NCBI GenBank assembly: GCA_022340285.1
Contig: JAJDOG010000091.1
Span: 1 to 41,659 of the forward strand
Direction of reading: 5' to 3'
DNA length: 41,659 bases
DNA from: Betaproteobacteria bacterium
Lineage (GTDB): Bacteria > Pseudomonadota > Gammaproteobacteria > Burkholderiales > SG8-39
Below are positions 28,743-36,715 of this stretch, piece after piece (position 1 is the stretch's first letter; each line of letters begins with the position of its first letter). Below the pieces are notes generated by a model. That model did not search any database. It worked only from the letters and a program-made list of their open reading frames with translations, and was not told where the DNA came from. A program made the position numbers and the translations under genes.

Positions 28743-30059
28743 TTATCCCGCTCCCAGCATCTGGTTGGGCAGCCAGAGCGCGATTTCGGGAAAAACCGAC
28801 AGGATGACGATCGCCAGAAACATGAGCAGCACGAAAGGAAACGAGCCCTTCAGTACGGTCACGAGCGGCACGTCGGGTGCGACGCCCTTCAGCACGTACA
28901 GATTCAGCCCCACGGGCGGCGTGATGAGCCCGACCTCCATGTTGATGGTGAGGATGACGGCGAACCAGATCAGGTCGAAATTATTCGCCTCCAGAACCGG
29001 CGACAGGATCGGCATCACCATCAGGATGATGGCCACCGGTGGCAGGAAGCACCCGGCGATCAGCAGGAACATGTTGATCGCGAACAGCATGACCCAGGGA
29101 TTCAGCTCCAGGTCCACCATCCACTGCGCGGCGGTTTGCGTGACGTAAAGCAGCGACAACATGTAGGAGAACACCGCCGCCGCGCCGATGATCATCAGGA
29201 TCATCGTGGACTCGCGCACCGTCTCCCGAAAGATGCGCCACTGGTCTCCCAGTCGCCAGGCTCGGTAGATCACGACTACGAGGATGATTGCGAGCACCGC
29301 CGAGATCGCCGCCACCTCGGATGGCGTCGCGATGCCGCCGTACATCGCGTAGGCGATCGCCACCACGATGCCGATGAACGGGCTCACGCGCCCCACTCCT
29401 TCCATCTTCTGTGTGAGGGTGAAGCGAGGCAGGTCGCCCGGATCCATGCCGCGCTGCGCACGGACCGTCACGATCCATGCGTAGGCCGAGAACATCAGCA
29501 CGAGCATTGCGCCTGGCACGACTCCCGCGAGAAATAGCCGCCCGATCGACGTCTCGGTCGCGATTCCGTACAGGATCATCGTGATCGAGGGCGGAATCAG
29601 GATGCCGAGTGTCCCGCCGGCGCAGATCGCCCCGGTCGCGAGCGACGCGGGCACGCCACGCCGCATCATCTCGGGCACGCCGGATTTGCCGATCGCTGCC
29701 GCCGTCGCAGGACTGGAGCCGCAGATTGCGGAGAAGATGCCGCATGCGAGGATGTTGGCGATGACGAGGCCACCCGGCACCCGGTCCAGCCAGCGGTGCA
29801 ACGACTCGTAGATGTCCTTGCCGGCCGCCGAGGCGCTGATTGCCGCGCCAAGCAAGATGAAGAGCGGGATGGTGAGCAGCGCGAACGAGGCAAGCTCGTC
29901 CATCATCAGGATCGGCACGTTCGCAAGCGTTTCGGGTCCGGCGAATACCAGGAGAAAGCCGATCGACACGAGTGTCAGTCCCCACGCGATGGGCAGCCCG
30001 GAGAAGAGCACCAGCAGCGTGACGACGAGGACGGCGAGACCGATCTGGATTTCGCTCAT
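28743..30059 (-). CDS. TRAP transporter large permease subunit (DctM type), system 3
   Basis: This is the large permease of the TRAP system immediately upstream of matB in transcription order. The 438-residue product has about twelve hydrophobic helices. Family motifs are LLTIPLFILLGAAISASAAGKDIYESLHRWLDRVPGG, ACGIFSAICGSSPATAAAIGKSGVPEMMRRGVP (SGSS-type hairpin, here CGSS), CAGGTLGILIPPSITMILYGIATETSIGRLFLAG (PPS motif) and GGIATPSEVAAISAV. VGLITPPVGLNLYVLKG is the C-terminal repeat. It overlaps nothing but starts only 3 bp after the Q subunit stop. By position, malonate or a related short dicarboxylate is the favoured ligand. Confidence 0.93.
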   Translation of the reverse strand: MSEIQIGLAVLVVTLLVLFSGLPIAWGLTLVSIGFLLVFAGPETLANVPILMMDELASFALLTIPLFILLGAAISASAAGKDIYESLHRWLDRVPGGLVIANILACGIFSAICGSSPATAAAIGKSGVPEMMRRGVPASLATGAICAGGTLGILIPPSITMILYGIATETSIGRLFLAGVVPGAMLVLMFSAYAWIVTVRAQRGMDPGDLPRFTLTQKMEGVGRVSPFIGIVVAIAYAMYGGIATPSEVAAISAVLAIILVVVIYRAWRLGDQWRIFRETVRESTMILMIIGAAAVFSYMLSLLYVTQTAAQWMVDLELNPWVMLFAINMFLLIAGCFLPPVAIILMVMPILSPVLEANNFDLIWFAVILTINMEVGLITPPVGLNLYVLKGVAPDVPLVTVLKGSFPFVLLMFLAIVILSVFPEIALWLPNQMLGAG

Positions 30060-30062
30060 CGC

Positions 30063-30545
30063 TCAGGCACGCCTCGACGCGTTGCGCATCAGCTCGGCGA
30101 TATATTGAAGCGCGGTCAGCCCGAGACCGACCGGCATGGACAGGAACAAGGGCCACTTGTACGGTGCCCAGCTGGTCTCGGTCCGCTCGCCCTGGCTGAA
30201 GGAATCGATCGTGAGCTCGGCCCCCGCATACGCGAGATAGGCGCAAACGGCGAGGCCGATCACCGCCGTCGCAACGCCGAGCCAACGTGCGGCGCGCCGC
30301 GGAAGATAGTGCGAGAGGAGATCCACCGCTACGTGGCCCTTTGTCTGGAGGCAGTAGGGCGACGCGAGAAAAAGCGAGCCGACCATCATGAAGACGGAGA
30401 ACTCGATTTCCCAGTATGTCGAAGCACCCAGCGCCCGGTAGATCACGTTCCAGGTGATCACCATCGCCGCAGCCGCCAGCATGACCGCCGCGATCGCCGC
30501 ACAGGCGACCGAAAGGCGATCCATGAAGGAGACGAAGCGACTCAT
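30063..30545 (-). CDS. TRAP transporter small membrane subunit (DctQ type), system 3
   Basis: The 160-residue protein has the four helices of a Q subunit: LSVACAAIAAVMLAAAAMVITWNVIYRAL, YWEIEFSVFMMVGSLFLASPYCL, RWLGVATAVIGLAVCAYLAYAGAEL and WPLFLSMPVGLGLTALQYIAELM. TKGHVAVDLL is the conserved periplasmic-loop motif. It starts at the ATG at 30545, downstream of a strong hairpin that separates it from the binding-protein gene, and is followed within 3 bp by the M gene. Confidence 0.9.
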   Translation of the reverse strand: MSRFVSFMDRLSVACAAIAAVMLAAAAMVITWNVIYRALGASTYWEIEFSVFMMVGSLFLASPYCLQTKGHVAVDLLSHYLPRRAARWLGVATAVIGLAVCAYLAYAGAELTIDSFSQGERTETSWAPYKWPLFLSMPVGLGLTALQYIAELMRNASRRA

Positions 30546-30581
30546 CGGATAGACCGAGCGACGGCTCGCAATCTTCGAACC

Positions 30582-30615
30582 AGAAAATGGACCGGGCCGG
30601 TCGCCCGGCCCGGTC
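30582..30615 (-). terminator. Intrinsic terminator/attenuator between TRAP P and Q genes, system 3
   Basis: On the minus strand GACCGGGCCGG and CCGGCCCGGTC pair perfectly (11 bp) around GCGA, a GNRA-type tetraloop, followed by CATTTTC. The stem spans 30590-30615 and the T-run 30585-30588. It begins 16 nt after the binding-protein stop and ends about 37 nt before the Q-subunit start. Confidence 0.75.
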
Positions 30616-30631
30616 GTTCAGGATCGAGCGT

Positions 30632-31624
30632 CTATTTCACCGCGAGGAGCAGTTCGAGAAGCTCCTTCGCTTCGGGGGACTTCGCTGCGTACTCGGGATA
30701 GGAGGTCTTCTTGGCGAGCGCGACCCACTCTTCGTATTCGGGCTGAGTCATCTGGTGGACCTTTGCGCCGGCTTTCTTGAATGCAGCCTCCATCTTCTCG
30801 ACGGCCTCTGTTTGCAGGCCGAGGAAGAACTCGTCGGATTTGGCTGCCGCGGCCTCGAAAATCTTCTTCTGCGCGGGCGTGAGCTTGTCCCAGTGCTGCT
30901 TGGACATGACGAGTGGCTGGAGCAGCATCCACAGCGCGTACTTGCTCGGTGTGGTGGCGAACTTGGTCTGCTCGTAGAGCCGCATGCTCACGAACGTCTC
31001 CGCCGACGTCAACGCGCCGCTCAGCACGCCGGATTGCAGCGAGGGATAGATCTCGCTCGAAGGCATGTTGACCACCGACGCACCCGCCGCCCTGAGCATG
31101 ACCTCGAAGGTCGGATCCGCCGCGCGCATCTTCAGGCCGTCCACGCTCTTCGGGCCGGTGATCTCCCGGTCCTTGGTCGCGAACGCTCCCGGCGTCCACC
31201 ACCAGGTGATGATGCGGACGCCATTCTTTTCCGAGATCTCGTTCAGCTTCGCCTGGAACGGCGTGCCGCGCAGCTTCATCGCGTGGGCCAGCGTCGGCAC
31301 CGTTCCCGGCATGATGATGATCGAGAGCTCCGGGACTTTCCCGACCGCGTAGGACATCGGGAAGACGGCCATCTCCAGCGTGCCGTTCTGTAGCGCGTCA
31401 AACTGCGCAACCGGCTTGATGCCGAGCGATCGGGCGGGGTAGATGCGGAACTTGAGGCTCGGATCGGCCTTGTTGACTTCCTTGACGAAGACGCGCGCCG
31501 CTTTGTCGCGCCCGTCGACGTTTGCCTTCCACTGATGAGAGATCTTGATGTCCTGCGCCTGCACGGCGCCGGACGAGAATGCCGCGAGAGCAAGCGCTGC
31601 CGCAGCGTGACGAATCGACTTCAT
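30632..31624 (-). CDS. TRAP transporter solute-binding protein (DctP type), system 3
   Basis: This is the periplasmic receptor of the matB-linked TRAP system. The frame is open further upstream, but AGGAGG and a signal peptide (MKSIRHAAAALALAAFSSGAVQA) set the start at 31624 for 330 residues. The mature protein begins QDIKISHQWKANVDGRDKAARVF. VDGLKMRAADPTFEVMLRAAGASVVNMPSSEIYPSLQSGVLSGALTSAETF contains the ligand-arginine position (R167) and the substrate-region motif; WWWTPGAFATKDREI is an unusual aromatic stretch nearby. It is closer to DctP proteins of uncharacterised specificity than to classic C4-dicarboxylate binders. The gap to the upstream CoA-transferase is 134 bp, so an internal promoter is possible. 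Confidence 0.9.
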   Translation of the reverse strand: MKSIRHAAAALALAAFSSGAVQAQDIKISHQWKANVDGRDKAARVFVKEVNKADPSLKFRIYPARSLGIKPVAQFDALQNGTLEMAVFPMSYAVGKVPELSIIIMPGTVPTLAHAMKLRGTPFQAKLNEISEKNGVRIITWWWTPGAFATKDREITGPKSVDGLKMRAADPTFEVMLRAAGASVVNMPSSEIYPSLQSGVLSGALTSAETFVSMRLYEQTKFATTPSKYALWMLLQPLVMSKQHWDKLTPAQKKIFEAAAAKSDEFFLGLQTEAVEKMEAAFKKAGAKVHQMTQPEYEEWVALAKKTSYPEYAAKSPEAKELLELLLAVK

Positions 31625-31706
31625 GACTCCTCCTTTCGGGAACAAATCGGCCTTGCTGCCGGCCATTTCTTGGCGTTGGCTGATGGCCCGGTCGCGTAAT
31701 CGGGTG

Positions 31707-31721
31707 GCCGGCCGGGCCGGC
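31707..31721. repeat. GC-rich inverted repeat between the CoA-transferase and TRAP binding-protein genes
   Basis: GCCGGC (31707-31712) is repeated in inverted form at 31716-31721 with a CGG spacer. On the plus strand it is followed by AATTTTA, on the minus strand by non-T sequence. No plus-strand gene reads into it, so it does not look like a terminator for the minus-strand operon. It may only be an RNA fold in the 134-bp spacer. Confidence 0.35.
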
Positions 31722-31758
31722 AATTTTACGTCCAAACCGATATCCACGGCGGAAAGCT

Positions 31759-32988
31759 TCACGATTCGAGCGCCGCACCCGACGCCACCAGCGCGTCGAT
31801 TTCGGCATCGCTGAACGCCGCTTCGCGCAGCACTTCGCGCGTGTGCTGGCCGAGCATGGGCGCGGGTCGACGCACCGTTCCGGGCGTTTGCGAGAGCTTG
31901 ATCGGAACACCGAGTGACCTGGTAGGCCCTGCCACCGGATGCACCGTCTCGATCACCATATCCCTTGCGAGTACATGGGGATCAGCAAGCATGTCCCCGA
32001 TGCGGTTGACCGGACCGGCGGGAATCCCCGCGGCATCGAGCGCCTCGACCAGGTCTCGCGTCATGCGCTGCCGCGTCTTCGCCGAAAGGATCTCGATCAA
32101 CTCCGCGCGATGCTGCATACGGTCGGAGTTGGTTCGGAAACGCGGATCGACGATCAATTCCGCCAACCCCATCATTCGCGCAAGGCGTTCCCAGTTCGCG
32201 GGATTCGCTCCACCGATGGTGATCCAGCCGTCGCGCGTCGGAAACGCCTGATAAGGCGCGGATAGAACATGCGCGGACCCGGTCGGCTCCGGCGACATGC
32301 CCGTCGCGAGAAAGATCGCCGAGTGCCAGAAGGTCGTGTGAATACCGGCTTCGAGCAATGACGTGTCGACCATTTGTCCCACTCCCGTCTTCAACCGGTG
32401 CACGTACGCCGCAACGATCCCGAGTGCGCCCAGGATCCCGCCGTTGATGTCGCATACCGGCGGGCCGCACTTCACCGGCTCCTGGCCGGGTTCTCCGGTG
32501 ATGCTCATCAGTCCGGATATGCCCTGCGCGATGAGGTCGAAGCCGCCCTTGTCGGCGTACGGGCCGGTGCGTCCATATCCGGTGATGGCGCAATAGATGA
32601 GCCGCGGATTCGTTTCCTTCAAGGCTTCGTACCCGAGACCGAACTTCTCCATCGTACCTTTGCGGAAGTTCTCGACGAGCACGTCGGCGCCGACGATCAG
32701 CCGCTGGATTGCCGCGCGCCCCTCCGCGCGTTTCAGGTCCAGCGCAATCGACCGCTTGTTCCGATTCATGGCGAGAAACGCCGCCGACTCGCCATTCACC
32801 TGGGGCCTGTCGTAGCTGCGCGTGTCGTCGCCGCCGGGCAGCTTTTCGACCTTTACGACGTCGGCGCCCAGGTCGGCCAGCAGCATCCCGCAGGTCGGAC
32901 CCGCCATCACCTGGCAGAGCTCGAGAACTTTCACACCGTCGAGGGGACCCTTGAACGCAGTCATCTGCTCTTCGCGAGCGACGGTCAT
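31759..32988 (-). CDS. CaiB/BaiF (family III) CoA-transferase
   Basis: Family III CoA-transferases move CoA between carboxylic acids through an aspartyl anhydride intermediate; examples are formyl-CoA:oxalate, succinyl-CoA:mesaconate and succinyl-CoA:malate transferases. The 409-residue product begins with GPLDGVKVLELCQVMAGPTCGMLLADLGADVVKVEKLPGGDDTR, the family N-terminal signature. NRNKRSIALDLKRAEGRAAIQRLI, GYGRTGPYADKGGFDLIAQGISGLMSITGEPGQEPVKCGPPVCD with putative catalytic Asp180, and TGVGQMVDTSLLEA follow. The start overlaps the crotonase stop by ATGA, so the two are translationally coupled and probably act on the same acyl-CoA. Donor and acceptor cannot be read from sequence. Confidence 0.92.
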   Translation of the reverse strand: MTVAREEQMTAFKGPLDGVKVLELCQVMAGPTCGMLLADLGADVVKVEKLPGGDDTRSYDRPQVNGESAAFLAMNRNKRSIALDLKRAEGRAAIQRLIVGADVLVENFRKGTMEKFGLGYEALKETNPRLIYCAITGYGRTGPYADKGGFDLIAQGISGLMSITGEPGQEPVKCGPPVCDINGGILGALGIVAAYVHRLKTGVGQMVDTSLLEAGIHTTFWHSAIFLATGMSPEPTGSAHVLSAPYQAFPTRDGWITIGGANPANWERLARMMGLAELIVDPRFRTNSDRMQHRAELIEILSAKTRQRMTRDLVEALDAAGIPAGPVNRIGDMLADPHVLARDMVIETVHPVAGPTRSLGVPIKLSQTPGTVRRPAPMLGQHTREVLREAAFSDAEIDALVASGAALES

Positions 32989-33764
32989 CGTCCTTCGAAC
33001 CGTGGGGTGCGCTTCTCGAGGAACGCCGCGGTGCCTTCGCGAAAGTCTTCGGTGTCGAAGCAGGCAAACGCCTCGTCGCGCTCGGCTTCGGTGAGCGGAC
33101 GCGGATCAGCCAGCCGCCGTGCGAACTTCTTGTGCCAGCGCGCCGCGAGCGGCGCGCCCTCAGCGATGCGCCGCGCGGTCGCCAGCGCCTCCTGCTCGAC
33201 TTCGGCGTCTGGCACCACGCGATTGACCAGCCCCTTCTCGTATGCCTCCTGCGCGGGCCAGATGCGGCCCTCGAGGATCATCTCGAGCCCGTTCGCGTAC
33301 CCAAGCAGGTCGAGCATGCCCTGCATCTCGACGTGCGATTCGACCAGTCCGAGCCTCTTGACGGGCACGCCGAAGCGCGCGGACTCGCCCGCGATCCGGA
33401 TATCGCAACGCGACGCAACCAGCAGCCCGCCGCCGACGCAGGCGCCGTGGATCATCGCCACGGTCGGATGTCGGCAATCGGAAATCGCGCGCATCGCCCG
33501 CTCGACGCGGATGCCGTATGTTTCGGCGAGCTTCGAGTTCGCCCGCGTCGCCGCGAACTCGGAGATGTCGGCGCCCGCGCCGAAGGCCTTCTCGCCTGCG
33601 CCCCGCAACACGATGCAACGCAGCGCCACGTCCGCGTCAAGGTGGAGCATGGCGTCTCCGAGCTTCTCCCACATCGGGAGGCTGAGCGCGTTCAGCCGCT
33701 CGGGGCTGGAGAGGGTGACCGTCGCGGTCGGCCCATCGCGCGCGATCAGGATGTCGCCGGACAT
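32985..33764 (-). CDS. Crotonase-fold protein lacking canonical hydratase glutamates
   Basis: The protein belongs to the enoyl-CoA hydratase/isomerase superfamily, which binds acyl-CoA and stabilises a thioester enolate. The ATG at 33764 (GGAG upstream) gives 259 residues; the open frame further upstream runs antisense-free into the M gene and is not used. The CoA-binding and oxyanion-hole segments are present: SPERLNALSLPMW, AFGAGADISEF and GACVGGGLLVASRCDIRIA. The two catalytic glutamates of classical hydratases (E144 and E164 in rat mitochondrial crotonase) align by motif with Leu115 (GGGLL) and Val135 (FGVPV), so simple hydration is doubtful. Glu142 and Glu146 in LVESHVE are possible replacements. 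Coupled to the CoA-transferase and close behind a TRAP M gene. A decarboxylase, isomerase or lyase role is possible. Confidence 0.88.
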   Translation of the reverse strand: MSGDILIARDGPTATVTLSSPERLNALSLPMWEKLGDAMLHLDADVALRCIVLRGAGEKAFGAGADISEFAATRANSKLAETYGIRVERAMRAISDCRHPTVAMIHGACVGGGLLVASRCDIRIAGESARFGVPVKRLGLVESHVEMQGMLDLLGYANGLEMILEGRIWPAQEAYEKGLVNRVVPDAEVEQEALATARRIAEGAPLAARWHKKFARRLADPRPLTEAERDEAFACFDTEDFREGTAAFLEKRTPRFEGR

Positions 33765-33772
33765 ACGGGCTC

Positions 33773-35056
33773 CTATCCGTAAAAGAGACGAACAAGTGAG
33801 AGCGGAATCGCCGGAACGTAGGTCACCACCAGCAGCACGACGACCAGCACCCCGATGAAGTACACGTTGGTTCGTGACACGGCCCAGATATCCTCCTTGG
33901 CGATTGCACAGGCAGTCGCGAGCACGCTCGCGACCGGCGGTGTCTGCTGGCCGATGCCCAGATTGACCGTGACCACGAGGCCGAAGTGCACGGGGTCGAT
34001 GCCCACGGCGTTCACGAGCGGCATCACCACCGGAACGGTGAGAATGATCGCGGCGGCGGAGTGAAGGAAGAGGCCGAGCAGCAGGAAGAGCAGGTTGAGG
34101 ATCGCCAGCACGACCCACTTGTTCGACGTGAGGTCGATGATCGCCATGGCAAGCTTCTGCGGAACCTGCTGTTCGGTCAGGTACACGCCGAGCAACGCGG
34201 AAGCCGCCACGAGCAGCATGACGACCGCCGTCTGCACGCCGCCATCGATGATCGCGTCCCGCAAGTGCCGCCAGTCGAGTTCGCGATAGACACCCATCCC
34301 GATGAACAGTGCTGCGACAACCGCCAGCGCGGCTCCCTCGGTGGCGGTTACGACACCACCGAAGATGCCCCCCAGGATGATCAGCGGAAGGGTGAGGGCC
34401 CAAAACGCCTCGCGGAACGTACGGCGCACTTTGGCCCAGTTGAACGACTGCTCCACGGGATAGTTGTACCGACGCGCGAACCAGTAGGCCATCCCCATCA
34501 GGCCGAGCCCGCCGAGCACCCCGGGCACGATGCCGGCGACGAACAATTGCACGACCGACGCGTCGGCCATGACCGCGTAGAGGATCATCGGGATGGACGG
34601 CGGGATGATCACCGCGAGCGTGGCCGACGAGGACATCACCGCGGCGGCGAATGCGGGGGGATAGCCGCGCTTCTTCATCGCCGGAATCAGCACCGAGCCG
34701 AGTGCTGCGACGTCGGCGACGGCCGAGCCGGAGATCTCGGCGAAGAAGAGTGAGGTGCCGATCGCGACCATGGAAAGCCCGCCGCGAATGAATCCGAGGA
34801 CTGCGGAGGCGAATGCGATCAGACGCCGGGAGATGCCGGAGGCATTCATGATGGCCCCGGCGAGGATGAAGAGCGGTATGGCCAGCAACGGGAAGCTCGT
34901 CGCGCCGCTGTACATGACGAGCGCGACGTTCGGGAGCGTATCGACGCCCTGCGTCGCCACCATCGCCGCGACCGCGACGATGCCGAGCGCGACTGCGATC
35001 GGCACATCGATGAGCACCAGCGCGACAACCCCAACAAACAGCAGCAGGATCGCCAT
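33773..35056 (-). CDS. TRAP transporter large permease subunit (DctM type), system 2
   Basis: This is the large permease of the TRAP system behind the aminotransferase gene. The 427-residue product begins MAILLLFVGVVALVLIDVPIAVALG and has about twelve helices. Family motifs are ATSFPLLAIPLFILAGAIMNASGISRRLIAFA, SLFFAEISGSAVADVAALGSVLIPAMKKRGYP, SSATLAVIIPPSIPMILYAVMADASVVQLFVAG (PPS) and GGVVTATEGAALAVV; VNLGIGQQTPPVASVLATACAIA is the C-terminal repeat. It starts 8 bp after the Q gene and ends 8 bp before the crotonase start, so transporter and enzyme are in one operon. Confidence 0.94.
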   Translation of the reverse strand: MAILLLFVGVVALVLIDVPIAVALGIVAVAAMVATQGVDTLPNVALVMYSGATSFPLLAIPLFILAGAIMNASGISRRLIAFASAVLGFIRGGLSMVAIGTSLFFAEISGSAVADVAALGSVLIPAMKKRGYPPAFAAAVMSSSATLAVIIPPSIPMILYAVMADASVVQLFVAGIVPGVLGGLGLMGMAYWFARRYNYPVEQSFNWAKVRRTFREAFWALTLPLIILGGIFGGVVTATEGAALAVVAALFIGMGVYRELDWRHLRDAIIDGGVQTAVVMLLVAASALLGVYLTEQQVPQKLAMAIIDLTSNKWVVLAILNLLFLLLGLFLHSAAAIILTVPVVMPLVNAVGIDPVHFGLVVTVNLGIGQQTPPVASVLATACAIAKEDIWAVSRTNVYFIGVLVVVLLVVTYVPAIPLSLVRLFYG

Positions 35057-35064
35057 GGCTCTGG

Positions 35065-35652
35065 CTAGTGCAACCTCTCAGCCACGCTCGCCCCGGCCGC
35101 CCGGCCCACGCGCGCATCCCGCAGCGTGTCGGGAAGCAGGAGGAGCTCGGCGATGACGAAGAGCGTCGCGCCGATCGGAATCACCGACTGCACATACTGG
35201 TTCGATACATCGGGAAGGCTGACGAGATAATCGGTCGCGAGCACCTCGAGCACGGTCCAGCCGACCCATGCGAGCAGTACGAAGAAGCCGATTGTGAGCG
35301 CTTCCGCGAGGACCACCACCCAGATGCGCGCCGCGGGTGCGAGGCTCCTGACGAACCCGGGGAAACCGATGTGCGCGCGCTTGAGGGCGGCAAGCGCAGC
35401 ACCGTAGTACGTCAGCCATGCGAGCAGCACGGATGCGACCTCGTCGTACCAGACGAGCGGCCGCCCGACCATGCGAAAGACCACGCCGAGCGTGACCTCG
35501 CTGAAGAGGACCAGCATCAGCGCGATGACGATCCATTCCATCAGCCGCTCGAATGCGGCGCGCAGAGCTGCAGCGCGGTCGGCCACGTCGTCCGGAAGCG
35601 AAGTTGGAAGTGAGAAAGGAGCGAGGCGCCAAGAACGCGCGGCAACGGCCAC
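35065..35652 (-). CDS. TRAP transporter small membrane subunit (DctQ type), system 2
   Basis: Four hydrophobic helices and a DctQ-like organisation are visible: MEWIVIALMLVLFSEVTLGVVFRMV, YDEVASVLLAWLTYYGAALAAL, RIWVVVLAEALTIGFFVLLAWVGWTVLEVL and YVQSVIPIGATLFVIAELLLL. KRAHIGFPGFV is the conserved loop. The frame extends to a GTG at 35652 (195 residues, with a 37-residue cytoplasmic lead) without a clear Shine-Dalgarno sequence; an internal ATG at 35541 would start exactly at the first helix. The start is therefore uncertain. Only 52 bp separate it from the binding-protein stop, and unlike the other two TRAP systems no terminator hairpin is seen there. Confidence 0.86.
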   Translation of the reverse strand: MAVAARSWRLAPFSLPTSLPDDVADRAAALRAAFERLMEWIVIALMLVLFSEVTLGVVFRMVGRPLVWYDEVASVLLAWLTYYGAALAALKRAHIGFPGFVRSLAPAARIWVVVLAEALTIGFFVLLAWVGWTVLEVLATDYLVSLPDVSNQYVQSVIPIGATLFVIAELLLLPDTLRDARVGRAAGASVAERLH

Positions 35653-35704
35653 GAGGCCGTCGCCACGCTGATCGCCTGTTAGCTATCGTGCGTCGTGCGT
35701 CGCC

Positions 35705-36676
35705 TCACTTGCCGAGCGCGATGGCGCGGTCGATCACTTCCTTGGATCCCGACACTTCCTTCGCGAACTCCTCGTAGATCGAACCCGAGGCGGCGATGAA
35801 AGCGGCCTTGTCAGCCTCGTTGACTTTAATTCCGCCTGCCTTCAGCTTGCCGAGCAGATCCGTATCAGCGGCCGCCGCCGTCTGATACACGAATCCCTGC
35901 GTCTCCTTGGCCGTGTCTTCGAGGGTCTTGCGGACGTCGGGGGGCAGCGAGGCCCATTTCTTCGCACCGACGGTCACGTAGGCCGGCGTGTACACATGGC
36001 CGGTCAGCGAGAGGTATTTCTGAACTTCCTGGAATTTCTGGCTGTATATCTGGATCAACGGGTTTTCCTGTCCGTCCATCACGCCGGTCTTCAGCGCGGT
36101 GAAGACCTCGGAGAGCGCCATCGGGCTCGGGTTCGCGCCATAGGCCTGGAACATCTTTACACGCCACTTGCCCTTCGGCGTACGTAGTTTGATGCCCTTG
36201 AGGTCGTCGGGCTTGACGATCGGCCGGACGTTGTTGGTGATGTGCCGGTAACCGTTCTCCCAAACGGCGATGACTTTGAGGCCCTTCTTCTCCACCGCGG
36301 GCTCGAGCTTGGACCAGAAGAGCTCGGTCTCGATACGCTTCATATGATCGCGGTTCTTGACGAGGTAGGGCATTTCGAACACGCCGAAGATGTCCGCTTC
36401 GGACGACATCACTGTCGAAGGAAGCGCGAAATCGACGGTGCCCAACTTCAGCTTCTGAAGAAGCTGCCGGTCATTGCCGAGCTGGCTGGATCCGAACACC
36501 ACAACGGTCGCCTTTCCGCCGAGCTTGGTATTGGCGCGCTTCGCGAACTCCTCCGCGCTCGCCGCGAACAGCGAGCCGGGCGCGCCAACGTGCCCGAATT
36601 TCAGCTCCATCTGGGCCACGGCAGGCGCCGCGAACGACACGCCCGCGAGGGCGACAAGCAGATTACGTAGTTTCAT
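35705..36676 (-). CDS. TRAP transporter solute-binding protein (DctP type), system 2
   Basis: This is a well-conserved DctP-family receptor. The ATG at 36676 is preceded by GGAGGAGG and starts a signal peptide (MKLRNLLVALAGVSFAAPAVA), giving 323 residues. The mature protein has FGHVGAPGSLFAASAEEFAKRANTKLGGKATVVVFGSSQLGNDRQLLQKLKLGTVDFALPS, then DDLKGIKLRTPKGKWRVKMFQAYGANPSPMALSEVFTALKTGVMDGQENP, with Arg165 as the carboxylate-binding residue. This is the classical DctP/SiaP-type signature, so a monocarboxylate or dicarboxylate ligand is expected. It follows the aminotransferase gene by 39 bp and precedes Q and M, so transport and transamination are likely linked. Confidence 0.94.
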   Translation of the reverse strand: MKLRNLLVALAGVSFAAPAVAQMELKFGHVGAPGSLFAASAEEFAKRANTKLGGKATVVVFGSSQLGNDRQLLQKLKLGTVDFALPSTVMSSEADIFGVFEMPYLVKNRDHMKRIETELFWSKLEPAVEKKGLKVIAVWENGYRHITNNVRPIVKPDDLKGIKLRTPKGKWRVKMFQAYGANPSPMALSEVFTALKTGVMDGQENPLIQIYSQKFQEVQKYLSLTGHVYTPAYVTVGAKKWASLPPDVRKTLEDTAKETQGFVYQTAAAADTDLLGKLKAGGIKVNEADKAAFIAASGSIYEEFAKEVSGSKEVIDRAIALGK

Positions 36677-36715
36677 GGTCCTCCTCCTTCTCCGGTTTGC
36701 CGAGCGTCGCCGCGG

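Noticed and set aside
31707-31727. Hairpin followed by AATTTTA as a terminator
   Set aside because: The T-run is on the plus strand, where no gene is transcribed; the operon runs on the minus strand.
33986-34753. 255-residue plus-strand open frame
   Set aside because: It is a shadow of the DctM gene on the opposite strand; its composition is charged and repetitive (H, D, R, E) with no domain.
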